This document shows positions 1-5,568 of a stretch of 7,092 nt of DNA, in pieces. The notes under the pieces are model-generated. The model worked only from the letters and a program-made list of their open reading frames with translations, was not told where the DNA came from and made no database searches. The position numbers and the translations under genes were made by a program. Positions within the stretch are counted from its first letter, which is position 1; the number at the start of each line of letters is the position of its first letter. Source of the DNA: Candidatus Bathyarchaeota archaeon (lineage in GTDB: Archaea; Thermoproteota; Bathyarchaeia; RBG-16-48-13; GCA-020355125); NCBI GenBank assembly GCA_030670615.1, contig DAOVBJ010000045.1, forward strand, positions 1 through 7,092, written 5' to 3'.

Positions 1-100
1 GCTAACGTCGCAGCTGAAGTAGAGGTTCCAGCTTAAGTATTCGACTGAGCTACACCTCTCCCCTTTCCCTAAGGAGGTATGGCATAAACAGGGTAGTTTT

Positions 101-712
101 ATGAAGAGGATTCTGCGAAGACGAGTCGCAAGAGAAGCGGCACGGCTTCTCTACTATAACCTCTCTGGAGAATACAAGCAGGCTAAGGAAGAAGCGGCCA
201 GACGTTTAGGCGTTGCGGTTCTTCCGAACAACTTTGAAGTCGCCGTTGAACTTGACCGATTGGCTGGTGAAGTAGAGGGCGGTGATCGGGAGACGTTACG
301 CGTTGACCTGAGGCGAGAAGCCCTCACCGTTATGAGTCGCCTTAGGGCCTTTCACCCAAGGCTTATAGGAAGCGTTTGGCGTGGAACCGCGAGGAAGGGT
401 AGTGACATAGATATCGAGGTTTTCTGTCACGAACGTGAAGCCGTCATCAAAGAAGTCGAAAAGGTGTATCCCACAACAAGACTGGAACACGTTTCCAAGA
501 CAAATGAGGGAAAAACGAAACGGTATTTACATGCACACTTCAACATGCCTTCAGGACACGAGGTGGACGTCGTAATTAAAAGTCTTGAGCACCTTAGTGA
601 GCGACGAAAATGCGAGGTTTACGGTGATAACATCGTCGGAGTGACCCTGCCGCAACTAAGAAAACTTCTTGACGAGAATCCACATAAGAGATTTATTCCA
701 AAAGAAAGATAA
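101..712 (+). CDS. Polymerase-beta-fold nucleotidyltransferase domain protein
   Basis: A 203-residue protein. Residues 90-104 carry the signature of the polymerase-beta nucleotidyltransferase superfamily: Gly90-Ser91, then Gly100-Ser101-Asp102-Ile-Asp104. A third acidic residue, most likely Asp156 in the stretch HEVDVV, completes the usual carboxylate triad for two metal ions. The first 80 residues are basic and helical (LRRRVAREAARLLYY, then EYKQAKEEAARRLG), which suggests contact with nucleic acid or a partner. The family transfers a nucleotide to a protein, RNA or small molecule; the acceptor here cannot be read from sequence. It is too short for a CCA-adding enzyme and lacks that enzyme's later domains. 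ATG 101 is the only usual start in frame after the stop at 20-22, although the best ribosome binding site is 22 bases upstream. The next gene starts 35 bases downstream on the same strand, so the two are probably co-transcribed. Confidence 0.85.
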   Translation: MKRILRRRVAREAARLLYYNLSGEYKQAKEEAARRLGVAVLPNNFEVAVELDRLAGEVEGGDRETLRVDLRREALTVMSRLRAFHPRLIGSVWRGTARKGSDIDIEVFCHEREAVIKEVEKVYPTTRLEHVSKTNEGKTKRYLHAHFNMPSGHEVDVVIKSLEHLSERRKCEVYGDNIVGVTLPQLRKLLDENPHKRFIPKER

Positions 713-747
713 GCGTACGATGTATGAGAAAGGGATGAGGGTTCTCT

Positions 748-2025
748 GTGAAGGCTGTTATTCTGGCCGCGGGTGAGGGAACAAGGCTTCAACCATTAAC
801 TTCAACCCGTCCAAAACACATGATTCCCCTTGGGGGCAGTCCACTCCTTGAACACCTTCTAGTAGCTCTCAAAGAAAGCGACGTGAAAGACATCCTGATC
901 GTGACAGGCTACCGTGAAACCCAGGTGAGAACTTACTTCAGCGACGGCGCCCAATGGGACCTCAGTTTAGAGTACTCCCATCAAGAAAAACCCCTGGGAT
1001 CCGGCCATGCCATAGGCCTCGCAGAAGATTATGTGGGCAACGACGACTTCCTTGCAGTGTACGGCGACCTCGTTGTTGACCCCTCGATCATGCGGTCAAT
1101 CTTGAGAAAACACGACCAGAAGGGGTTACCGGTTCTCTGCGTTGTTCCCGTAACGAACCCTCAGCAATACGGCATCGTCCTTCTAAAGGACGATCGAGTA
1201 GTTGACATCATCGAAAAACCGACGTCAAACGACGTTGGGAACCTCGCTAACGCGGGGATCTACATCTTTCCCCCCGAAGTGTTTACCGAGATCCGGAGGA
1301 CACCTGAGTCTCCAAGAGGCGAAATCGAGGTAACCGATACCATTAAACAAATGGTACGACAAAACATGGAATACACCTCAAACCGGATCCGACCGGAGGA
1401 TTGGATGGACGTCGGGAGGCCGTGGGACCTCTTAGAGGCCAATCGAAGGGTGCTTGAACGCTGTAGCCCCGACATTCTGGGGGACGTTGAAGAAGGCGTT
1501 TATTTGAACGGGCGTGTACACGTTGAAGCAGGCGCGAAACTGCGTTCAGGCGCGTACGTTGAAGGCCCCGTTTTCATTGGAAGCGGGAGCGACGTTGGAC
1601 CAAACTGTTACCTTCGACCCTTCACGAGTTTAGAACGAAATGTTCGCATTGGGAATGGGTGTGAAGTGAAGAACAGCCTGATCCTCGACGGCACCCACAT
1701 CGGTCATCTATCCTACGTCGGGGACAGCGTAGTTGGAGCGAACTGCAATTTCGGCGCAGGATCTACGATCGCTAATCTACGCTTGGACAAGGCGAACGTG
1801 AGGGTCCGGATTAAAGGCGAAGCCATGGACAGTGGCAGAAGAAAACTTGGCGTGATTATGGGGGACGACGTGGAAATAGGGATTGGGGTGCAACTCATGC
1901 CGGGGGTTAAGATTGGGGCTGGTGCTTGGATTGGACCCAATACAACGGTTTATGAGGACGTGCCTCCTGAAACCTTTGTGATGCAGAAACAAGAAGTAAT
2001 CCATGGACATAGGAAACGTGGGTAG
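748..2025 (+). CDS. Bifunctional sugar-1-phosphate nucleotidylyltransferase / acetyltransferase (GlmU-like)
   Basis: A 425-residue, two-domain cytoplasmic enzyme. Residues 1-235 are a nucleotidyl transferase: the nucleotide loop is LAAGEGTRLQPLT (6-18) with Lys23, Asp107 in YGDLVV is the likely metal ligand, EKP lies at 156-158, NAGIYIF at 168-174, and Asp221 in MDVGRPWD is the second metal ligand. Residues 245-405 are hexapeptide repeats of a left-handed beta-helix. His320 and Tyr323 (HLSY), Asn343 (ANLR) and Lys348 match the acetyltransferase centre of GlmU and of archaeal enzymes such as Sulfolobus ST0452. The expected role is acetylation of glucosamine- or galactosamine-1-phosphate and transfer of UTP or dTTP to give UDP- or dTDP-sugars for glycans. 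Exact sugar specificity is inference. Translation starts at GTG 748, with GATGAGG at 734-740 as a ribosome binding site seven bases upstream; a stop (TGA 736-738) blocks the ATG at 724 from extending. It ends with TAG. Confidence 0.95.
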   Translation: MKAVILAAGEGTRLQPLTSTRPKHMIPLGGSPLLEHLLVALKESDVKDILIVTGYRETQVRTYFSDGAQWDLSLEYSHQEKPLGSGHAIGLAEDYVGNDDFLAVYGDLVVDPSIMRSILRKHDQKGLPVLCVVPVTNPQQYGIVLLKDDRVVDIIEKPTSNDVGNLANAGIYIFPPEVFTEIRRTPESPRGEIEVTDTIKQMVRQNMEYTSNRIRPEDWMDVGRPWDLLEANRRVLERCSPDILGDVEEGVYLNGRVHVEAGAKLRSGAYVEGPVFIGSGSDVGPNCYLRPFTSLERNVRIGNGCEVKNSLILDGTHIGHLSYVGDSVVGANCNFGAGSTIANLRLDKANVRVRIKGEAMDSGRRKLGVIMGDDVEIGIGVQLMPGVKIGAGAWIGPNTTVYEDVPPETFVMQKQEVIHGHRKRG

Positions 2026-2125
2026 CGACAAAATAGATGACATATCCCAACCATTTTTCATAACATAACCCAAAAAGATCGTGTCCACCGCAAATGAGGC
2101 TTTTGGCAACCTGTGTACTTATCTG

Positions 2126-2143
2126 AACTAATACAACTAATAC
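2126..2143. repeat. Two perfect tandem copies of a 9-mer
   Basis: AACTAATAC occurs twice back to back (2126-2134 and 2135-2143), followed by AA of a would-be third copy. It lies in the non-coding gap after the GlmU-like gene. It could be slippage or a small direct-repeat operator; nothing else supports a function. Confidence 0.5.
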
Positions 2144-2202
2144 AAGGGCGAGATGAGAGGTCAGGAGTCGAGGCATAACAAGCATACTTAGACCGAGAAA
2201 AC

Positions 2203-2300
2203 GCAGTTAAAAACCAACTGTGTGGGCTTCTGGGTGGCTCAAACAACTGTATCGTTACAGTTCTGGGCTTCTTCGAGGGCAAGGCCCTCCCTTTATTTCC
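2203..2300 (+). ncRNA. Candidate structured RNA with a repeated hairpin unit
   Basis: The gap 2026-2413 (388 bases) contains no convincing protein gene, but this segment is ordered. Hairpin 1 pairs GCAGTT (2203-2208) with AACTGT (2216-2221, one G-U pair), loop of seven. Hairpin 2 pairs AACTGT (2245-2250) with ACAGTT (2257-2262), loop of six. Each is followed within one or two bases by the same 9-mer, TGGGCTTCT (2223-2231 and 2264-2272). A third, GC-rich hairpin (2275-2289) closes the segment and leads into a pyrimidine-rich tail. The layout suggests a small RNA or a structured 3' region of the upstream transcript. No known RNA family was recognised, and no clear C/D-box or H/ACA pattern was found. 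Confidence 0.3.
2275..2299 (+). terminator. GC hairpin followed by a pyrimidine-rich tail
   Basis: GAGGGC (2275-2280) pairs perfectly with GCCCTC (2284-2289) around a three-base loop AAG. It is followed by CCTTTATTTCC. It resembles a weak intrinsic terminator on the plus strand and could end transcription coming from the candidate RNA or the GlmU-like gene. The T tract is interrupted, so the call is tentative. Confidence 0.35.
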
Positions 2301-2332
2301 GTGTGCTGTTTCAGACGTGAATTCGCGTGTAA

Positions 2333-2350
2333 AAGAATAATCTAAATATG
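2333..2350 (+). promoter_or_regulatory. TATA-like promoter of the DUF2095-like gene
   Basis: A purine-rich AAGAATAA (2333-2340) followed by TCTAAATATG (2341-2350) resembles an archaeal BRE plus TATA box. Transcription would start near 2372 and give a leader of about 40 bases before ATG 2414. A second AT-rich candidate (ACGATAAAAC, 2378-2387) would give an almost leaderless mRNA. The sequence alone does not decide between them. Confidence 0.35.
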
Positions 2351-2413
2351 GTGGCTTCTGATTATGTTTGATAACACACGATAAAACCCAATTAAGCCGT
2401 GGTCTGAAGGACG

Positions 2414-2743
2414 ATGAAGCTGACGCGGAAAGAATTAGAGAAGATGTTTCCCAACCTCAACAAGGAAATGCAGGATAAGACTGGAAGCGTGTCGATAGAC
2501 CCCGTCCAAACAGAGCCATCGGAGCCCAATCCGTTGAGAGGGTACAACCCCGACGTTGTTGACTTCCTGAGACGCTGTGAAAACAGCGGGGAAGGCGAGG
2601 AGATCATTGACTTCCTGGAGAAGCGAGGAGAAATCAGTCCAAACCACGCCGTGACACTGCGGAGAAAGTTGCAGGAGAAGGGCATTCGAAGTTTCGGCCC
2701 CAAGAAGGAAGCGGATTACTATCTCAAAAAGCTAAAGCCTTAA
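2414..2743 (+). CDS. Small archaeal protein, DUF2095-like
   Basis: A charged, soluble 109-residue protein with no signal peptide or membrane segment. The N-terminus (residues 5-20, RKELEKMFPNLNKEM) is helical. A less ordered, proline-rich linker follows at about 30-42. A conserved-looking core runs from RGYNPDVVDFLRRC (42-55) through EEIIDFLEKRGEIS (62-75), and the protein ends in the tail RSFGPKKEADYY (92-103). This order, especially the D-V-(V/I)-D-F-x-R-R-C block and the RSFG-KKE-YY tail, is what I recall for DUF2095, an archaeal family of unknown function; I cannot confirm it by search. A weak AAGG (2407-2410) sits only three bases before the ATG. The gene converges on the GTPase gene with four bases between the stop codons. 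No function can be assigned. Confidence 0.8.
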   Translation: MKLTRKELEKMFPNLNKEMQDKTGSVSIDPVQTEPSEPNPLRGYNPDVVDFLRRCENSGEGEEIIDFLEKRGEISPNHAVTLRRKLQEKGIRSFGPKKEADYYLKKLKP

Positions 2744-2747
2744 ACGG

Positions 2748-3953
2748 CTATCGCCTACTCTTCGAGGAAACAATCTTTACCACGTCCCGATCCTTGAGGA
2801 CATAGTCTTCTCCAAGGCGTCTCCTCGTACGCGCGTCTATAGCGTAAATGAAGCCTTCGCCCAGGTCGCTGTGAATCAAATACGCAAATTGCTTTGCGGT
2901 TGTTCCGTATGGAACCAGGAAGGCGTCTGGTAAAACGCGGTCATTGTGGTCACACAGCTTCTCAACGTTTTCCACGGGGTACACCGTGATCATTTTCAGC
3001 AGCTCGAAGAACGCCGTGTTTAATACGTTCTGAACCCCCGTAGTACTCCACTTCTTAAAGATCCTTTCCCCCACAAACTCAAGGATTCTTCTCTGCTCTT
3101 GGGTGAGCTTTTCCACGTTCTTAATTTGGAAGTGGGAGTCGCCTGGTAGATAGTCGATCAATCCGCTTTGAGCGGCTCGACGGAGGATGAGTTCAGCTTC
3201 GGCACTGCAGGGGATCACGGTGTATCCCAGCCTTTGCAGGCGGAGGATGTTCTTCTCGGCTGTAGCAACGTCCGTTTTATTGGCTGCGATCATCATTGGT
3301 TTGGCGTTTTTTCTCAGCGCATCTGCAAAGTGCGTCAAGTCCTCGTCACTCCACTCTGTCGGCTTATCGGGGTTTAGACCCGTTGTTCTCACGGCTTCGA
3401 GGATGGAAGTCTTTTGTATTGCGAGACCACTCAATTTATCATATAACGCTTCCACTAAATCCCCGCGCGTCGTCTCCACGGCTTGACCGATCCGCCTCCA
3501 ATCCTTAGTTAAAATCTGGACGAGCCACATCGTGATCTCTCGTTCCAGAAAGGCAACGTCCTTCACGGGGTCATGCGTTCCCGGCTCGCAGAGTCGTCCC
3601 TCTTCGTCCGTGGCTCCAGCGGCGTCGACGACGTGGATTAGCACGTCGGCTTTCCTCACCTCGTCGAGAAAGTAGTTACCAAGGCCTTTTCCCTGCCAAG
3701 CGTCAGGGACAAGACCGGCGCAATCTATGAGATCTACGGGGATGAGACGGACTCCATCGATGCAAAGCGAATTTTTCGGCTGATCTTCCACCGCGAGTTC
3801 TTTGCAGACGCATCGACTCCTCACGTAGGCAATTCCCCTGTTTGACTTGATGGTAGTGAAGGGCCTGCTGTCGATAGGGACAGGGATGAGGGTCGTCGCG
3901 CTGAAGAAGGTGCTTTTTCCCGTGTTTGGCTTTCCCACTACCCCCAAGAGCAC
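2748..3953 (-). CDS. Obg-family GTPase with C-terminal TGS domain (archaeal YchF/Ygr210-like)
   Basis: A 401-residue translation-type GTPase; positions count from GTG 3953. G1 is GKPNTGKST (7-15), switch-I threonines are at 33-34, G3 is Asp77-Cys-Ala-Gly80, G4 is Asn225-Lys-Thr-Asp228, and G5 is the SAE at 250-252. A helical region follows, and a TGS domain occupies about 344-398 (DAFLVPYGTTAKQFAYLI onward). The complete NKxD motif indicates GTP specificity, unlike bacterial YchF, which has NxxE and prefers ATP. Cys48-x-Cys50 and Cys64 before G3 could bind metal. Family members associate with ribosomes; the precise role is unknown. A longer frame starts at GTG 3962, but AGGAGG (3963-3968) touches that codon directly. 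The same motif lies an ideal nine bases from GTG 3953, which also gives the short N-terminus typical of the family. The gene follows cdd by 16 bases, so the two are probably one operon. Confidence 0.93.
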   Translation of the reverse strand: MLLGVVGKPNTGKSTFFSATTLIPVPIDSRPFTTIKSNRGIAYVRSRCVCKELAVEDQPKNSLCIDGVRLIPVDLIDCAGLVPDAWQGKGLGNYFLDEVRKADVLIHVVDAAGATDEEGRLCEPGTHDPVKDVAFLEREITMWLVQILTKDWRRIGQAVETTRGDLVEALYDKLSGLAIQKTSILEAVRTTGLNPDKPTEWSDEDLTHFADALRKNAKPMMIAANKTDVATAEKNILRLQRLGYTVIPCSAEAELILRRAAQSGLIDYLPGDSHFQIKNVEKLTQEQRRILEFVGERIFKKWSTTGVQNVLNTAFFELLKMITVYPVENVEKLCDHNDRVLPDAFLVPYGTTAKQFAYLIHSDLGEGFIYAIDARTRRRLGEDYVLKDRDVVKIVSSKSRR

Positions 3954-3962
3954 ACCTGGCAC

Positions 3963-3968
3963 CCTCCT
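3963..3968 (-). promoter_or_regulatory. Ribosome binding site that decides the GTPase start
   Basis: AGGAGG on the minus strand lies between the cdd stop codon (TAG, 3970-3972) and the GTPase gene. It abuts GTG 3962 with no spacer but stands nine bases from GTG 3953. The inner GTG is therefore the better start, shortening the protein by three residues. Confidence 0.6.
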
Positions 3969-3969
3969 G

Positions 3970-4389
3970 CTAGATTTCGTATCTATAGGGAAGCATTTCC
4001 CTGAGGTAGCCCACCATAACTGTAGAACCCTTCTTTTCTGCCATTATTAACTTGACATCGTTGTTGGAGAACTCATTGAGGTACTGAAGACAAGCGCCAC
4101 ACGGCCTTATCATTTCCCGCCTATTCCACGCCACCGATAAGGCTACTATCTTCAAGTCAGGGCCTTCATGGAGTATGGCGTGGTTAACGGCGTTTCTCTC
4201 CGCGCAGATACCGAGACCCGAAATCGCGCTCTCGACGTTGCAGCCCCCATAGACTTCCTTTTCAGTTAACACAGCTGACCCGACTTGAACCTCCGTGAAG
4301 GGGGCGTGGGCTCTTCCAATAACGTCCTCAGCCATCTGAACTAAAGACCATTCCTCAGCAGAAAGGCTTGCCTTCAAAACCGTTTCCAT
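3970..4389 (-). CDS. cdd: Cytidine deaminase
   Basis: A zinc-dependent cytidine/deoxycytidine deaminase of about 139 residues, the usual size of the tetrameric class. It hydrolyses (deoxy)cytidine to (deoxy)uridine and ammonia in pyrimidine salvage in the cytoplasm. Numbering from GTG 4392 (140 residues), the zinc ligands are Cys63, Cys98 and Cys101, and Glu65 in CAERNA is the proton-shuttling residue. The substrate-binding Asn52 and Glu54 sit in GCNVES. The second motif reads PCGACLQ, where most relatives have PCGxCRQ, so an arginine is replaced by leucine at 102. ATG 4389 is preferred over the adjacent GTG 4392 because GGAGAGG ends five bases before the ATG but only two before the GTG. The stop is TAG and the GTPase gene follows at once. 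Identity is firm; specificity for cytidine over related amines is inferred from the motifs. Confidence 0.95.
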   Translation of the reverse strand: METVLKASLSAEEWSLVQMAEDVIGRAHAPFTEVQVGSAVLTEKEVYGGCNVESAISGLGICAERNAVNHAILHEGPDLKIVALSVAWNRREMIRPCGACLQYLNEFSNNDVKLIMAEKKGSTVMVGYLREMLPYRYEI

Positions 4390-4463
4390 CACAACCTCTC
4401 CTCTTTTCCAACACGCTAAATGTAAATACCCGTTTGATGCTTATCTAAGATAGTCCCAAACGT

Positions 4464-4471
4464 TTATTTAG
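4464..4471 (-). promoter_or_regulatory. TATA-like box upstream of cdd
   Basis: On the minus strand this reads CTAAATAA inside AACTCTAAATAAACG, a fair match to an archaeal TATA box. Transcription would begin near 4440, giving a leader of about 50 bases that keeps the GAGGAGAGG ribosome binding site. A second AT-rich box (minus strand TATTTACA, 4421-4428) is closer but would start transcripts at or inside the ribosome binding site. Confidence 0.35.
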
Positions 4472-4499
4472 AGTTATTTCCCTTCTTCTCGTTTTTCAC

Positions 4500-4520
4500 A
4501 CTAAATAACTTTTATTATCG
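4500..4520 (+). promoter_or_regulatory. Possible TATA-like promoter of a small plus-strand RNA
   Basis: ACTAAATAACTTTTATTATC is AT-rich and TATA-like. It would direct a start near 4540, just before the stem at 4557-4605. It points away from cdd, so it would make a divergent transcript with no evident protein gene. Composition alone could explain it. Confidence 0.25.
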
Positions 4521-4539
4521 GCCTCAAAGCGAACGAGAT

Positions 4540-4708
4540 AGTTCGGTGTAGGCTGCTGAGGTTCGTCGTCTTTCCTTCACGTCATCGCCGACAGTCTAAA
4601 CCTCATCCCTCCAACGGCCATTGTAAACGTGACTTCGGATAGTTAACCACGTTTAGTGGAAAAGATGAGTCTGATGGTTATTTATTATCAATCCCCTTAA
4701 GGTTTTTT
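4540..4708 (+). ncRNA. Candidate small RNA in the cdd upstream gap
   Basis: The 384-base gap between cdd and the next gene has no convincing coding frame on the plus strand; the longest frame that begins inside it overlaps the opposite gene and looks like a shadow. This part has a perfect 7-bp stem, TGAGGTT (4557-4563) with AACCTCA (4599-4605), and an inner GTCG/CGAC (4565-4568 with 4589-4592). It is preceded by a TATA-like stretch and ends in the palindrome CCTTAAGG with six T residues. The arrangement fits a transcript of about 170 bases. I recognise no RNA family, and all parts are individually weak. Confidence 0.22.
4695..4708 (+). terminator. Palindrome followed by T6
   Basis: The palindrome CCTTAAGG (4695-4702) is followed directly by six T residues (4703-4708). 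In archaea an oligo-T stretch on the non-template strand is often enough to end transcription. There is no protein gene ending upstream on this strand, so it is meaningful only if the candidate RNA exists. Confidence 0.35.
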
Positions 4709-4773
4709 GAGGGTTAGCCAGAGGCAATGCTGCTTCGCGATTGGGCCTTCTTTATATCCTTACTTGCGCTCTT

Positions 4774-5229
4774 TCACAGGATCTTCCAGTACTCCTTGAA
4801 GCGTGCCTCTTTCACGTCGTATTCCATATCCCTGAGATCCGCTTGGACTCCAAGCCTCTTCAGCGCCGCGAACATCATATTCGTCATGAAGTGGGACGGG
4901 TGCTTGCCTTCTCCAAGTAGCTTCGCTGAGGACTCGGTTACAGAGACCCCTCTCATCTCGACAATCGCTTCTTTCTCGCTTAACTTGGTAATGGATATCG
5001 TTTTCATGTAGCCCGTGGACTCCAGATACTTAGCGATCTTGATCAGGACTTCCAGCGGTTCTTCATCAGCTTCGATTGTTAACATTCCTCTTTGTAACGC
5101 CTCGTCCAAGTGATACTCGCCCACTTTCATAAAGAAGGCTTTCGACTGCACGCCGAGGTACTCATTCACTGCTTGACAGATAGAATAGTTGATGGTGTCA
5201 AAGAACTCTGGTTTGATCAAACACGTCAC
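4774..5229 (-). CDS. Conserved-looking hypothetical protein, 151 residues
   Basis: I do not recognise this protein with confidence. It is soluble, without signal peptide or membrane segments. The N-terminal half is helical (NYSICQAVNEYLG at 14-26, YHLDEALQRGML at 39-50, EVLIKIAKYLESTGY at 60-74). A likely beta region follows (ISITKLSEKEAIVEMRGVSV, 79-98), then GEGKHPSHFMTNMMFAALKRLG (106-127) and a charged C-terminus ending in FKEYWKIL. The order of helices, strands, a G-x-x-P-x-H-F block and a final small strand region loosely recalls V4R (4-vinyl reductase-like) small-ligand domains; that is inference only. GTG 5229 is the start: the two ATG codons just upstream are out of frame and run into a TGA. 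A TATA box 30 bases upstream indicates a nearly leaderless mRNA. The stop is TGA. The gene is isolated from cdd by 384 bases. Confidence 0.8.
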   Translation of the reverse strand: MTCLIKPEFFDTINYSICQAVNEYLGVQSKAFFMKVGEYHLDEALQRGMLTIEADEEPLEVLIKIAKYLESTGYMKTISITKLSEKEAIVEMRGVSVTESSAKLLGEGKHPSHFMTNMMFAALKRLGVQADLRDMEYDVKEARFKEYWKIL

Positions 5230-5254
5230 CCCATCATAAATATACGTTCGTTTT

Positions 5255-5263
5255 TAATATATT
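5255..5263 (-). promoter_or_regulatory. TATA box of the 151-residue gene
   Basis: On the minus strand AATATATTA is preceded by the purine-rich AAAGAA, which resembles an archaeal BRE plus TATA box. Its centre lies about 30 bases before GTG 5229. Transcription would then begin about three bases before the start codon, which fits the lack of any Shine-Dalgarno motif there. Confidence 0.55.
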
Positions 5264-5324
5264 TTCTTTGATAGAGCTCGGATTCACTAACGGCCTTCCG
5301 CTTCTTCCTTTTTTTCCTCTTCTT

Positions 5325-5334
5325 TAGCTAGCTA
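5325..5334. repeat. Palindrome TAGCTAGCTA, left copy of a shared motif
   Basis: A perfect 10-base palindrome that includes the stop codon of the hydrolase stub (minus strand TAG, 5332-5334). Its nine bases AGCTAGCTA recur at 6731-6739 inside a longer AGCT run. The two copies bracket the stub and the DUF362 gene. This may be chance. Confidence 0.45.
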
Positions 5335-5430
5335 TTTAGGGCCACGGACACTGCCGTCTATCTCGTGATTGAAGTCCTTTTGAGCATCAACAATTATCAA
5401 TGCTGATTCCTCGTCGACAACGAATTTCAT
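5332..5430 (-). pseudogene. N-terminal stub of an isochorismatase/nicotinamidase-family hydrolase
   Basis: A 32-codon frame beginning MKFVVDEESALIIVDAQKDF. The block ALIIVDAQKDF is the typical first strand of cysteine hydrolases such as nicotinamidase (PncA), and Asp15 matches the catalytic aspartate of their Asp-Lys-Cys triad. A full gene would run about 180 residues, but a TAG stops it after DGSVRGPK, and no continuation of the fold is seen in any frame downstream. The catalytic lysine and cysteine are therefore missing. A well-placed ribosome binding site (GGAGG, 5439-5443, eight bases before the ATG) survives, which suggests recent truncation of a working gene. The same frame stays open upstream to 5688, but that part looks unlike this family and overlaps the divergent DUF362 start. 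It could alternatively be a small real peptide; the family assignment rests on one motif. Confidence 0.5.
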
Positions 5431-5568
5431 CCCTCCTTCCTCCCTAACTGCAGCTCGGATTGAAGTCGCCTGCACAACCTGTCTTACTGCTTCAAAAGTC
5501 TTTTCGCGACGAAACCACGTGGTCGATCTAAGCGTGTTACGGGATTCGATGGATGTTACGTCGTGATG

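Noticed and set aside
1..63. Possible 5' part of a tRNA on the minus strand (GGAGAGGTGTAGCTCAG-like start)
   Set aside because: The opening resembles a tRNA acceptor and D arm, but the D loop lacks the GG pair, the D stem has a mismatch and no anticodon stem-loop folds in the expected place. The 3' half is outside the window, so it cannot be supported.
2058..2282. 74-codon minus-strand frame in the gap after the GlmU-like gene
   Set aside because: Composition (many Ser, Pro, Cys) is typical of chance translation, no ribosome binding site is evident, and it covers the ordered hairpin region.
4727..5011. 94-codon plus-strand frame with hydrophobic residues
   Set aside because: It lies antisense to the well-supported 151-residue gene for most of its length and its hydrophobic character is explained by being the complement of that gene.
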